A DNA stretch of 64,000 nucleotides from Pedobacter rhizosphaerae (GTDB taxonomy: Bacteria > Bacteroidota > Bacteroidia > Sphingobacteriales > Sphingobacteriaceae): NCBI RefSeq assembly GCF_900111155.1, contig NZ_FOGG01000013.1, forward strand, positions 91,700 to 155,699, read 5' to 3'. Positions 18,394 through 27,767 of this stretch are shown here, piece after piece. A program made the position numbers and the translations under genes. The notes under the pieces were generated by a model. It saw only the letters and a program-made list of their open reading frames with translations, had not been told where the DNA came from and did not search any database. Each line of letters begins with the position of its first letter. Position 1 is the first letter of the stretch.

Positions 18394-19575
18394 TTAATCT
18401 TTATACAACCGCACTTTACTAATCCTAATACTGCTTTCATGTTTAACAAACATAGTTGAAACAAAGCCAAGCGATATTTCCTGTGCCTGCGCAAGTGTAA
18501 AGGATACAGCATAATCTTTTCCATTCTGCGAATTATCCAAAAACCTGAAATTACCTATGGCCTGCGAGATATTGGCGACATCAGGCAAGGTCTTCCCTGC
18601 ATCAACCACTAAATAAGTGGCTTCTAAAGTGCTGTTGATTTCAGATACTGTTGCAACAAAACGGTATTTACCAGCAGGAAGCGTGGTGGTTTGAAATATT
18701 TTACCATTTGAAATCTGGGGGGAGTACCAATATTCAAATGAGATAAAGCCACCTCCATTATAGGAATCGAATCCCCCAATTGTTTTATTGGACATATTTT
18801 TTGCTGCGGCATTAGTCGTCCATTCTGCCAGATCCCCCCACCTTCCATCCCGTTTACCCGCAATAAATGGCGCACCGGAATTTTTCAAAAGGAATTCATT
18901 AATTTTCCTGCTTACCGAAGCGCTGTAAAAGGTATCAATCGCAGTGGAATCTGGTAAAAAAAGAGTTCTGTACTGAATGTCAGTATCGGGATTACGGTCT
19001 GTCAAAACAATCTGGTTGGCGGCCTTGGTTACCCTTTTTGTACGGGAGACCCCATTGACAGTAGTATAGGTAACATCTACGCCAACAGAACCGGCATCAG
19101 AAACCCGCCAGTTAAGAATGGTGGCCCCGGTGGAAGGCTGGTATACAGCCCGTTCCAAGATACGGTTCAACAGCGATTTTTCAAAAATATCCCCATAGGT
19201 AGCACCTTGTTTAAGGGCAGCCACGGATTTATTACCATTTTTATCAAATGTAAAAACTTCGAAGGAGTAATTACCTTCCGGTAATGAAGGCACCATCACT
19301 TTGATGGTATCAATCCCTTTTCCCCTGGTAATGGCAACATCCTGATGGTTGGCTTTATTGTTCCAGTAAATTGTTGCCTTGGTAATATTGGGATCGGAAA
19401 TCAGCAGAAACTTGACGAGTGCCCGGTTACGGCCTGATAGAACAGTTAATGAATCGGCTTTACCAGGATAGGTAATCTCTTTGCCGTCAGTAAGCTTTTT
19501 ATAATCATCCATTTTGCTACAGGAAGCCATCAGCAAAGCAACAGCAACCATAGAATAAGCAATAATATATTTCAT
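18394..19575 (-). CDS. DUF4998-type surface lipoprotein (SusE/F-like position)
   Basis: Exported lipoprotein, last gene of a SusC-SusD-lipoprotein-lipoprotein operon. The signal ends at Cys19 (LLMASCSKMDDY). The first part, with YPGKADSLTVLSGRNRALV and PEGNYSFEVFTFDKNGN, matches the DUF4998 beta-sandwich repeat seen in Bacteroidetes PUL lipoproteins. The C-terminal half (about 240-393; GGGFISFEYWYSPQISNGKI, LPAGKYRFVATV, ISKVRLYKD) resembles a DUF5013/galactose-binding-like jelly roll. Such proteins fill the place of SusE/SusF and are thought to bind glycan at the surface. No catalytic motif is visible. Starts 23 bases after the previous stop. Domain names are from memory of motif patterns. 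Confidence 0.82.
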   Translation of the reverse strand: MKYIIAYSMVAVALLMASCSKMDDYKKLTDGKEITYPGKADSLTVLSGRNRALVKFLLISDPNITKATIYWNNKANHQDVAITRGKGIDTIKVMVPSLPEGNYSFEVFTFDKNGNKSVAALKQGATYGDIFEKSLLNRILERAVYQPSTGATILNWRVSDAGSVGVDVTYTTVNGVSRTKRVTKAANQIVLTDRNPDTDIQYRTLFLPDSTAIDTFYSASVSRKINEFLLKNSGAPFIAGKRDGRWGDLAEWTTNAAAKNMSNKTIGGFDSYNGGGFISFEYWYSPQISNGKIFQTTTLPAGKYRFVATVSEINSTLEATYLVVDAGKTLPDVANISQAIGNFRFLDNSQNGKDYAVSFTLAQAQEISLGFVSTMFVKHESSIRISKVRLYKD

Positions 19576-19598
19576 GTCAAAAAATATTTAGTAAAAGA

Positions 19599-20777
19599 TC
19601 AATTATCATTTCCGAAAAAGGTCATCTCTGAAACGTGGGCAGCCAGTCCTCCTGGGCCAGCCCAGGTTTCCAAAACCTTAATTCTGATGTATCTGACCGA
19701 AGGTGCATTTAAAGGAACATTGGTTTCTTCACCACGAGCTGCCGCAGCGACATCCTCATTGGAATTAGAGCCGAGTGGCTGACCAGAAGGTTTGACTGAA
19801 ACACATGAAGCCAGTTGAGTCCAGTTGGTATAACTACCGTCACTGGCCGGATTATTCGAGCCCCATATCTCATATCTTTTGGGATTTCCATGGTTGTATA
19901 TCCAAACGCCTTGTCTCTGCCACAGGGTAAATCGGCTGATTTTAGCAGTGACACCCAGATCAAAGGTGACGTGAAGTGGCATGCCTACATCGGTTGTGTG
20001 CCACATGTTCCCGTCGGCTGAAATTACCTTATTCCATAAATTATTGATAGGCAGCCCCCAACCTACGGGGGCATCTGTTGGTAATGTGAGTACTTTAAAT
20101 TTACTTTTATCAAGCTCCTTTTCAAAGATCGGGGTAAGCTTAGTCATTGCAGTATCGGTGCGGTTGTCCCATCTGTCGCGAATATAAACGCCGAAAATAG
20201 TTTCCTTTGACGGAAATCCCCTCGAGGAGAATACGCCATTTTTTGCCTTTGTATAAATGGTTTCACGCGTTGCAAAGTTGCCAAGGGAATCTTTATAATT
20301 TACCACTACTGCAATGTTAGCTTCTGTAGGGTTGGCAAAACTAATGTTTATCCCCCCAAAATCACTGGCCAAAACCAGGCTTCTCCTGATGGCAAAAATT
20401 GGGGGTTCCAGCGCCTTCACTTTTATGGTCACCGGTGCGGATTTGTTATCCGATTTATCTACTGCATATAGATTGAGGTTATAAACGGCAGTATCCGCAA
20501 AACCATCAACAAGAAGCGAGCGGGTGTAAGCAGATGCCTTTACGCTGATCAACTTCCCGTATTTATTGGTATACTGAGCCATGACGTACATCAGATCCTG
20601 ATCAGATGGAAGGTTATAGGTTACTTTTACAGCTCCAGACATGCGTTCTACTACCGGATTTGTGATCTGTTGTGGCACTACGCTATCCTTTTCTACAGGT
20701 GCCAGCATATCTTCCTTACAACCGAGTACTGTTGCACAAAAAAGTGCCAACAATACAAACCATTTATTTTTTTTCAT
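19599..20777 (-). CDS. DUF4959/DUF5126/DUF5000-type surface lipoprotein
   Basis: Lipoprotein with Cys20 in the lipobox (ATVLGCKED). Residues about 20-125 form an N-terminal Fn3-like region (DUF4959 pattern: GAVKVTYNLPSDQDLMYVMA and YNLNLYAVDKSDNKSAPV). About 125-230 fits DUF5126 (ANIAVVVNYKDSLGNFATR; FGVYIRDRWDNRTDT). About 240-392 fits DUF5000, a discoidin-like domain (LWNKVISADGNMWHTTD, ISRFTLWQRQGVWIYNHGNP, YIRIKVLETW). This three-domain set is typical of PUL-encoded glycan-binding lipoproteins that follow SusD. It lies 20 bases after SusD and 23 before the next lipoprotein gene. No enzyme signature; carbohydrate binding is inferred. Confidence 0.85.
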   Translation of the reverse strand: MKKNKWFVLLALFCATVLGCKEDMLAPVEKDSVVPQQITNPVVERMSGAVKVTYNLPSDQDLMYVMAQYTNKYGKLISVKASAYTRSLLVDGFADTAVYNLNLYAVDKSDNKSAPVTIKVKALEPPIFAIRRSLVLASDFGGINISFANPTEANIAVVVNYKDSLGNFATRETIYTKAKNGVFSSRGFPSKETIFGVYIRDRWDNRTDTAMTKLTPIFEKELDKSKFKVLTLPTDAPVGWGLPINNLWNKVISADGNMWHTTDVGMPLHVTFDLGVTAKISRFTLWQRQGVWIYNHGNPKRYEIWGSNNPASDGSYTNWTQLASCVSVKPSGQPLGSNSNEDVAAAARGEETNVPLNAPSVRYIRIKVLETWAGPGGLAAHVSEMTFFGNDN

Positions 20778-20797
20778 AACATTTAATTATTAAGTAA

Positions 20798-22693
20798 TTA
20801 CCATCCTGGGTTTTGAACTAAATTGGGGTTTACAATAGTGTTGTTTTCCTTTATTGGCCATAGATAATCACGGGGTGCAACAAATTTTTGATTGAAAAGT
20901 AATTTTGGTCTATAATATCCTGTTGCATCAGTTTGCTCTATATCCCAACCGTACACACCATTGTTAAGGGTTGAAGAGGCTTCCTTCCATCGTTTCAGGT
21001 CCCAGAAGCGGCTACCTTCGAAAGCCATTTCAATACCCCTTTCCTGATGGATAATCTGTCTCAAGCCTGCCTGATCCCTATACTTTCCGGGATTTATCGA
21101 ATAAGTATCCCACGATGACTGAACGGATTGCAAACCTGCCCTTTCCCTCACCAGGTTTAAGTATTGATAAACGGCTTCAGATGGGCCACTTGCTTCATTC
21201 AATGCTTCAGCATATAAAAGATATAAATCGGATAAACGCATGATTGGCCATGGATACTGTTCTTGGGTATAACTTAAGCCGTCCTGGATAACGAACTTCC
21301 AATTCACCAGTTTTTTGCTGTAGTATCCGGTAATGGAGTAACCAAAAGCAGCCCTCCTGGACTGACCCTGTCCCGCCTTGGCCTGAACTGGCCAGGTCTT
21401 GTTTTGCATATACCATTGAGAGCCATCAAAACCCAAATCAGCATAAAAGCGCGGTTCCCTGTCAAAATGCAATGCAGCGGTGATGTAACCATTCTGCAGG
21501 TAATCCTGATCTGCACCGGTGGCTGTTTTTAAACTGTAGCGGTTAGAGAAGTCCCAGGTCTTGTCTTCCGAAATGGGAACACCATTTTTGGTATAAAATA
21601 ATTCGGCGATGCGTAAAGTAGGGGCCAATTGACCGAGCGTAGATTCATTCCCGGATCTTGCCACGTCAAGTCTGGGCATAGCCTGAAGTTGTATCCCCGA
21701 ACCGGTACCATTGGTAAAGCCCCAGATGAGTTCCTGGTTCCATGGCTCACAAACACTGTTTCTGATACTCATTTCCAGTTTGAGCCGATCAGATATATTG
21801 GACACCGCAGCGTTAAACTTATACAAGCGAATCCCTGCCCTTTCACAAAGATCAATGGCCTGTTTACAGGCTTCAGCCGCTCTTTGCCATTTTTGAACGC
21901 TGAAAGTGGTATTCACCAAAGCCGTACCATCTGCATTCTTTAACCCGCTGTAATCCGAATTCCCGTTAAACTGCGGGCTTGCTGCCAAAGTCAGCACCCT
22001 GGCCTTAATGGATAACGCAATCGGGCGGGTAATGTGTCCGAGTTCAGAAGAGCGGTTTTGAATGCTAATGGGCAGCTTCGTGGCGGCAGTATCCATTAAA
22101 CTGGCAATATAATCCACCACTTTATCTAACGGTTCACGCTTTACCCTCACCTCTTCAGTTGTTGCTGTAATGGGCAGGTTTTTATCAATAATTGGAATCG
22201 GTCCGTACATCCGTAACAAATAAAAATGATAATAGGCTTTTAAAAACTGTACCTCACCTGCCCATATTGTCTTTTGAGAGGCATCAAGATCAGGAACCTC
22301 ATTTACATGTTCAAGGAAAATATTGCAATCTCTCAATGCCCTGAAAATAGCTTTACCATCTGACTCACCATCCCAATAATTAAGTAGCGGAAAAGTAAGT
22401 GACTGGTTTCCCCGGGCGATTTGCTGTGGCCCGGAAGGCAAACGACTTAACGAGGTAATAGGCCAGTAAGTCCAAAACTCATCGCTAACCAGCATCGCTG
22501 GATTTTGGTAAATATTACTTTCCTGAGGCAAATAGGAATAACAGGTAAATAAATATTTCTCTGCCTCATTTCTATTGGTAAACGCATTATCTATGGTAGC
22601 GATATTATCTGGAACGATATCCAAAAAGTCTCTTTTGCAGGAAGTGATGAATGCGAAAACCACCAGTGCTAAAAATATGCTTATCTTTTTCAT
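20798..22693 (-). CDS. SusD/RagB-family lipoprotein, long form
   Basis: Lid lipoprotein for the SusC encoded only four bases upstream. The signal peptide ends at Cys19 (AFITSCKRDFLDI). At 631 residues it is about 100 longer than the other SusD proteins here; the extra length is mainly in the central part after residue 250 (DGTALVNTTFSVQKWQRAA). Core helices are intact (FLKAYYHFYLLRMYGPIPII; MRLSDLYLLYAEALNEA; MAFEGSRFWDLKRWKEA), and it ends YLWPIKENNTIVNPNLVQN then PGW. Longer SusD homologues occur with porins for larger or more complex glycans. Co-transcribed with two surface lipoproteins. Confidence 0.95.
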   Translation of the reverse strand: MKKISIFLALVVFAFITSCKRDFLDIVPDNIATIDNAFTNRNEAEKYLFTCYSYLPQESNIYQNPAMLVSDEFWTYWPITSLSRLPSGPQQIARGNQSLTFPLLNYWDGESDGKAIFRALRDCNIFLEHVNEVPDLDASQKTIWAGEVQFLKAYYHFYLLRMYGPIPIIDKNLPITATTEEVRVKREPLDKVVDYIASLMDTAATKLPISIQNRSSELGHITRPIALSIKARVLTLAASPQFNGNSDYSGLKNADGTALVNTTFSVQKWQRAAEACKQAIDLCERAGIRLYKFNAAVSNISDRLKLEMSIRNSVCEPWNQELIWGFTNGTGSGIQLQAMPRLDVARSGNESTLGQLAPTLRIAELFYTKNGVPISEDKTWDFSNRYSLKTATGADQDYLQNGYITAALHFDREPRFYADLGFDGSQWYMQNKTWPVQAKAGQGQSRRAAFGYSITGYYSKKLVNWKFVIQDGLSYTQEQYPWPIMRLSDLYLLYAEALNEASGPSEAVYQYLNLVRERAGLQSVQSSWDTYSINPGKYRDQAGLRQIIHQERGIEMAFEGSRFWDLKRWKEASSTLNNGVYGWDIEQTDATGYYRPKLLFNQKFVAPRDYLWPIKENNTIVNPNLVQNPGW

Positions 22694-22697
22694 AATA

Positions 22698-25600
22698 TTA
22701 AAATCCTATCTGTACACCAACATTGTAAACCCTCTGTACAGGGTAACCTAAACCATTACCCCCCATTTCTATATCCCAAAGCTTAAATCCACTTAAGCTT
22801 AATAAATTAGTGCCGCTAACGTAAAAACGGGCATTACTCAACCTGATCTTGTTTAGGATTTTCTTAGGTAGCGAATAACCCATTTCAGCAGATTTCAATC
22901 TCAAAAAAGAACCATTACGCATAAACCAGGTGTTGGTCTGTGCATTATTTAAGTTTGTATTGTCACTTAAGCGTGGCCATAGTGCATAAAGGTTTTGATT
23001 GTCCTCAGACCAGTAATTATCCGCATAGGCCTTTATTAATGCGTTTTGCGTTCCACCCAACGATTCTCCGGGGTAATTGTAAGGCACAAATGGTGCGGTA
23101 GCCCTGGTGTCAATCCAGAATGATGAACGGGCAGATCCCTGGAAGAAGACGGACAAATCAAAATTCTTGTAACCGGTAGAAAATCCAAAACCATAGATAA
23201 TCTCCGGATCGGTAGGCAATCCTATAGGCACTTTATCCAGGTCTGTGATTTGACCATCAGCATTAACATCTCGGTACTTAATATCTCCAGCGGCATATTC
23301 ACCGAAAGTCTGCCTAGGAGAATTTGCCACATCAGCCTGATCGATAAACAGGCGTTCAGCAATTAACCCATAGGTTTGACTGAGTGGCTGCCCGATTCGG
23401 GAAAGGTAGCGTTCTTTATATTCAGGTTCCTCAAACTGTAAAAATTCACTATGGGCATAAGTAAAGTTCCCGTGAAGGCGCAGCCACAACGAAGAATTGA
23501 AATTTTTGCTATAGTCTGCCGAAATATCCACACCGTTGGCTTTTGCCTTACCGGTATTGGCTTTGATCGCAGCGGCAAGTCCCATAGTGCTTGGAATAGA
23601 AGCACGGGTCATCAAGATGTTGTCCCTGGTTTCAGAGAACACATCCACCTGTAAATTAAAATCGTTAAAAAGCGTCAGCTCAGTTCCAAAATTAAACTTC
23701 TTTGCTCTTTCCCAGGTAATAAAGCGGTTATCATAACGGTTTACGGTCACCCCGGGCCGGTTGTATGCGAATTGTTCACCGAATGTAGCACCTTTGCCTG
23801 GATCAGATAAGTTAACTTCAGACAGGTAGAAGAAACGGTCTTCCGGACCACCGATAGCATCATTACCTACCAATCCGTAAGTTGCCTTCAACCTTAACTT
23901 ACTCACTACAGTACTAATAGGCTTCCAGAACTTCTCATTGGATATGAGCCATCCTATACCAAAAGCGGGGAACAAGCCATATCTTTCTGATTCAAAGAAG
24001 CGCTCTGATCCATTATATCCAAAATTGACCTCAGCCAGGTAACGGCTATCATATCCATAGGTAAAACGTCCGGAAAGCCCCTGATTTCGGTAAGGCAGGG
24101 ATTTCTGTAATGTTCCGTTATTGGCAAAAAGCTGCTGTCTGCGTTGGTACACCAATAATCCGGTGACATCGTGAACCTTTCCAAACTGCTTAGCGTAATT
24201 GACTGCAGCTTCCATGTAAGTGGTGGTATTGATATCTTTTGCACCTTCACTGTAATTCAGATACTCAGTGGCAAAGCCCTCGTTCAAGAGCGTTAGTCCA
24301 TAGGTATTATTTAGGCTGTTATATCCACTTGCAGCATAAAAGAACGGGTTGTAATTGCGGCTCAAATCAAAGTAAGAGTAGCGAGAGGTATTGAACATCC
24401 CTCTCGCTGAGAGCCCTGGGGTAATAAAAGCGAGATCTTGTTTCACTTCAAACTGCGCATTCATCAGGGACCTTGAATAATCGCGGTATCCTTTAACTAA
24501 ATCCGCATAAGGGTTAATTAGCAAACCATTGCTTGAATTACCGAACAGGATATGATTGGTCTTTGGCATCTGATCTGCCGGATAATAAGCGGGGAAGAGC
24601 ACAGGATTACTCCTCATAATCTTGGTATACAACCCGCTACCGCCATCGATCGGGCCAGTGTAATCATCGAAACTACCGGACAGACGAACAATTACTTCTG
24701 TGGTTTTAGTCATGTTGATGTTGATGTTCGAGCGTAGCTGATAAGATTTAAGGTTAATGTTGCTATTGAAGTTATTGCGCTGATCAACCTTCAGTAAACC
24801 ATTGTCGTTATTGTAGGTGCCTGCAATATAGTAGCGGGCTATTTTCCCCCCTCCATTGGTACTAAAATTCATCCGCTGGTTATTGGTCCTGTCTTTTAAT
24901 AGCATTTGCCGCCAGTCATTAGCGGGATATATATACGGATTGGCCCCAAGCGCCGTCTGATCGATCTTATTTTGTGCATAGGGAAGTACACCTAAGGGAT
25001 TCCGGGTGATTACGGCCTCATTGGCCAGTTTCATGTAGGTAACCGGATCTGCAAATTCCAGGTTTCTGGTGTTCTGGGAAGTAGAGTTTTCAAAACGTAC
25101 CTGAATCTTGGCCTTACCTTCCTCGCCTGACTTGGTCACAATCAGGATTACACCATTTGCCCCCCTGGCACCATAAAGTGAAGTAGCTGTTGCATCTTTC
25201 ATGATGGAAAAGCTGGCAATGTCATCTGGCTGCATCCTGGCCAGATCAGTAGCGGTCACTTCAATCCCATCGATCATAATCAAGGGATCTCTTTTATACC
25301 CAAAGGTAGTTACCCCGCGGATAAAGAACGATGCATTGTCCTGTCCGGGTTCACCGCTTCGCTGATAGGCTATCACTCCAGCCAGTTTACCGGCCAGCGC
25401 TGTGGTTAGGTTACTGGAGGGCACTTTAAGCTCCTTTGGATTGATGGTAGTGATGGCACTGATCATACTGGATTTCTTTTGTGTTCCAAAAGCTACCACG
25501 GCAACCTCATCAAGGTTATTAAGCGATTCCAATACCACGTTGATGTTGCTTTCCCCTTTTATTTCTATTTCTTTGGTTTTATATCCTACCATACTGAAAA

Positions 25601-25934
25601 TCAATGTTCCGTTGGCAGGTACTTTAAGGCTATATTTACCATTGTTATCCGCCTGTGCTCCAACCTTGGAAAACTTAAGGGTAACTGTTGCGCCGGGAAG
25701 TGGTCCATCGGCATCCTTTATCGTTCCTTTAACTATTATCTCATCCTGAAAGGGTGGCGGATAATTAAAAGTGCTTTCATAACCTGTGCCGGAAAAAGAT
25801 AATTTTGGATAGAAGAATCCAAGGATAACAAGTGGGATACATATTTTTTTGATTCCTGCTGCGCCCCACGATTGAAAAAAGGAGGCTAAACGTCGCTTCA
25901 TAGCGACATACTTAATTAAAGTACTCACGTTCAT
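22698..25934 (-). CDS. SusC/RagA-family TonB-dependent transporter
   Basis: First gene of a four-gene glycan-uptake operon ending at the hairpin near 18.3 kb. The leader is MNVSTLIKYVAMKRRLASFF; a second ATG (MKRRLAS, codon 12) could also serve, but the upstream one is preceded by the AACCAAATATAAACTA leader element. The beta-sandwich (EIIVKGTIKDADGPLPGATV) precedes DEVAVVAFGTQKKSS, a variant of the usual GYGTQKK. Plug phrases are RDPLIMIDGIEV and IMKDATATSLYGARGANG. The barrel ends VYNVGVQIGF. 1078 residues. No STN domain. The AraC and hybrid-sensor genes immediately upstream are likely regulators. Confidence 0.95.
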   Translation of the reverse strand: MNVSTLIKYVAMKRRLASFFQSWGAAGIKKICIPLVILGFFYPKLSFSGTGYESTFNYPPPFQDEIIVKGTIKDADGPLPGATVTLKFSKVGAQADNNGKYSLKVPANGTLIFSMVGYKTKEIEIKGESNINVVLESLNNLDEVAVVAFGTQKKSSMISAITTINPKELKVPSSNLTTALAGKLAGVIAYQRSGEPGQDNASFFIRGVTTFGYKRDPLIMIDGIEVTATDLARMQPDDIASFSIMKDATATSLYGARGANGVILIVTKSGEEGKAKIQVRFENSTSQNTRNLEFADPVTYMKLANEAVITRNPLGVLPYAQNKIDQTALGANPYIYPANDWRQMLLKDRTNNQRMNFSTNGGGKIARYYIAGTYNNDNGLLKVDQRNNFNSNINLKSYQLRSNININMTKTTEVIVRLSGSFDDYTGPIDGGSGLYTKIMRSNPVLFPAYYPADQMPKTNHILFGNSSNGLLINPYADLVKGYRDYSRSLMNAQFEVKQDLAFITPGLSARGMFNTSRYSYFDLSRNYNPFFYAASGYNSLNNTYGLTLLNEGFATEYLNYSEGAKDINTTTYMEAAVNYAKQFGKVHDVTGLLVYQRRQQLFANNGTLQKSLPYRNQGLSGRFTYGYDSRYLAEVNFGYNGSERFFESERYGLFPAFGIGWLISNEKFWKPISTVVSKLRLKATYGLVGNDAIGGPEDRFFYLSEVNLSDPGKGATFGEQFAYNRPGVTVNRYDNRFITWERAKKFNFGTELTLFNDFNLQVDVFSETRDNILMTRASIPSTMGLAAAIKANTGKAKANGVDISADYSKNFNSSLWLRLHGNFTYAHSEFLQFEEPEYKERYLSRIGQPLSQTYGLIAERLFIDQADVANSPRQTFGEYAAGDIKYRDVNADGQITDLDKVPIGLPTDPEIIYGFGFSTGYKNFDLSVFFQGSARSSFWIDTRATAPFVPYNYPGESLGGTQNALIKAYADNYWSEDNQNLYALWPRLSDNTNLNNAQTNTWFMRNGSFLRLKSAEMGYSLPKKILNKIRLSNARFYVSGTNLLSLSGFKLWDIEMGGNGLGYPVQRVYNVGVQIGF

Positions 25935-26618
25935 TTAGTTTATATTTGGTTATTTGCCGAGTTTTTAATTATCAAAATGTTCCATTTGCGGATAGTTTTT
26001 CCTTTGGAAACACCTTTTAGGCTGAAGAGCATTCCGGCAACAATTGCATCTTCAAAATTTTGAAATCAAGCTCAAAACCCTGCCATATCTGGATCATAAT
26101 TTATCCATATCATATACCAAGACCGGTAATTTTTAATGGAATCAGCATAGGAGAAAAATTGGATTCATTTTTTAAGGTTTTAGGGTAAAACAATGTCAAT
26201 ACAAGTCCTGTCAACTGCCTAATTAGCGTTGGATAATAGTTTCTAAGAAGAATGATTATTGGATTGCTGCCTGGTTCTGCAGAAGATTAGGGTAAATCTT
26301 ATTTGTCCATAGTAACTGAATTTATTTGGTTATACATATTATGTTCAGGTTATTTTAAAAATATAATCGGCTGCACACTTCTGCAGTGATAATCAGGCAT
26401 TTCATTGCCTGCGGTCAACTTACTGCAATCATTGAATTGTTTATCTGGTTAGTGCGAACTACATGGGTAAGTGATCGCAATCAAATTTAATCTTCCAGAC
26501 AAAAAATTACTTTATGATAATCAGACCATTTTTTACATTTTTCCGGCTTTTATGAACCGTTATTTCTTTCATGGATAACCAATATTCATCAAAAATGGGA
26601 AATGAAGGGATGGTTCTG
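25935..26618. other. Long intergenic region upstream of the SusC operon
   Basis: 684 AT-rich bases with no credible gene on either strand. It must contain the promoter of the 18.4-25.9 kb operon and the 3' flank of the AraC gene. Small symmetric elements are visible: CAGGCA/TGCCTG around six bases at 26394-26411 and TTCTGCAGAA near 26275-26285. No -33/-7 pair could be placed with confidence, which would fit an activator-dependent promoter. Confidence 0.5.
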
Positions 26619-27512
26619 CTAATCGATCAGATTCAGCGTTTTATTCTGTAACCTGTAAGCACCGGGAGTTAGGCCTGTCATCTTTTTAAAAACTCTTGAA
26701 AAATAGTGTACGTTATCAAAACCTGTAAGTTCTGCTATTTCTTCCTGCTGCTTTTTAGTGGTTATAATCAGGTACTGGGCACGTTCAATTCTTTTCTGAA
26801 GGATATAATTTACAGGACTTTGCCCGGTATAGCGGTGGAAGAGCCTCGAAAAATAATCCGTGCTTAAATTCGCGCGGGCTGCCAGCTGGCTAATTTTCAA
26901 TGGAGTTTTGATATTGATCTGAATATGTCCGATAGCATCCATAACCGTTGACGGCTTAACAACCGATCTATCTTTGATGAACAGTTCCGGTTTAAGAAAT
27001 TTTGAAATCAACTGCAAAATAATCCCCTGAGTTTCATATTGTGCCGAAATACTCTGAAGGTTATTCAGCTCGGTATATTCTTTATAGTATACATCTTTCT
27101 CATATACCAAAGGATCATTGGACCTGTTAATCCCCCTCCCAGGATTGATAGCGATCAATCGTTTAAAATTGGCAACATCATTTTCGTTAGCCTTTACCTC
27201 CAGGCTTTTCCTGCAATTTGAGAAAAGGGACACGCTATCTACTGAATCTTCAAAAAACTGAACGAAATACTGGCTCAAAAAATGATCACAATACAGGTTA
27301 CATAAGGTAAAGCTTGGGATTAAGTACAGATAACCTGGACGTAAGGTGATTGAACCATCTGGTCCGGATACACTCCCCTCACCGGCATCAATATAATACA
27401 GTCTGTAATACGGACTGATTACATTCCTAAAATTCCACTTATCACCGAGTTTAACATAATCGACGTTCAATAACTGAAAGGAATGTTTGATGAGCCTTTT
27501 ATTCTTTGTCAT
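26619..27512 (-). CDS. AraC-family transcriptional regulator
   Basis: DNA-binding regulator with an N-terminal cupin-like sensor (about residues 15-110; YRLYYIDAGEGSVSGPDG, LRPGYLYLIP) and a C-terminal double helix-turn-helix (about 195-290; ISQLAARANLSTDYFSRLFH and IAELTGFDNVHYFSRVFKKM). The consensus GQSP and GLTPGAYR turns are present. I choose the ATG at 27512 (MTKNKRLIKHSF) because the 22 residues before it in the longer frame look random and that frame begins inside the palindrome-flanked spacer. It sits between the hybrid sensor and the SusC operon, same strand, so it probably controls that operon or the fucose genes. Effector unknown; sugar sensing by the cupin is typical. Confidence 0.92.
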   Translation of the reverse strand: MTKNKRLIKHSFQLLNVDYVKLGDKWNFRNVISPYYRLYYIDAGEGSVSGPDGSITLRPGYLYLIPSFTLCNLYCDHFLSQYFVQFFEDSVDSVSLFSNCRKSLEVKANENDVANFKRLIAINPGRGINRSNDPLVYEKDVYYKEYTELNNLQSISAQYETQGIILQLISKFLKPELFIKDRSVVKPSTVMDAIGHIQINIKTPLKISQLAARANLSTDYFSRLFHRYTGQSPVNYILQKRIERAQYLIITTKKQQEEIAELTGFDNVHYFSRVFKKMTGLTPGAYRLQNKTLNLID

Positions 27513-27670
27513 ACTGCCTCTGCGCTGTTTAATTTGGTATAATAAGTAAAATATTAAATGATGACCCTGGTCTTTCAACCGACCTGTGGACCAGCTTACT
27601 TTTAATTAGACATTGCTAAATTCCACAAACAGGGACAATTCGGGGAGGGGGAAACAGGTAAAATTAAAGG

Positions 27671-27690
27671 GGGAAAAAATATTTTTTCCC
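27671..27690. promoter_or_regulatory. 20-bp perfect palindrome between the AraC and hybrid-sensor genes
   Basis: GGGAAAAAATATTTTTTCCC is a loop-free 20-bp palindrome, 77 bases after the hybrid-sensor stop and about 160 before the AraC ATG. It may be an operator for one of the two regulators. With no loop it is a poor terminator, though cruciform or hairpin formation with a shorter stem is possible. Confidence 0.4.
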
Positions 27691-27767
27691 TCTAAAGATT
27701 AATTTACCGGCTAAAAATGAGGATTGAAATTGATTTCAGGATTCTGATGATCTAAAGACAGGCACTA

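Noticed and set aside
26619..27578. Longer AraC start at 27578
   Set aside because: The extra 22 residues are not conserved-looking for the family, and the MTKNKR start is closer to the cupin domain.
27671..27690. Calling the 20-bp palindrome a terminator of the HTCS gene
   Set aside because: It has no loop and no adequate T tract after it on the minus strand, so operator is at least as likely.
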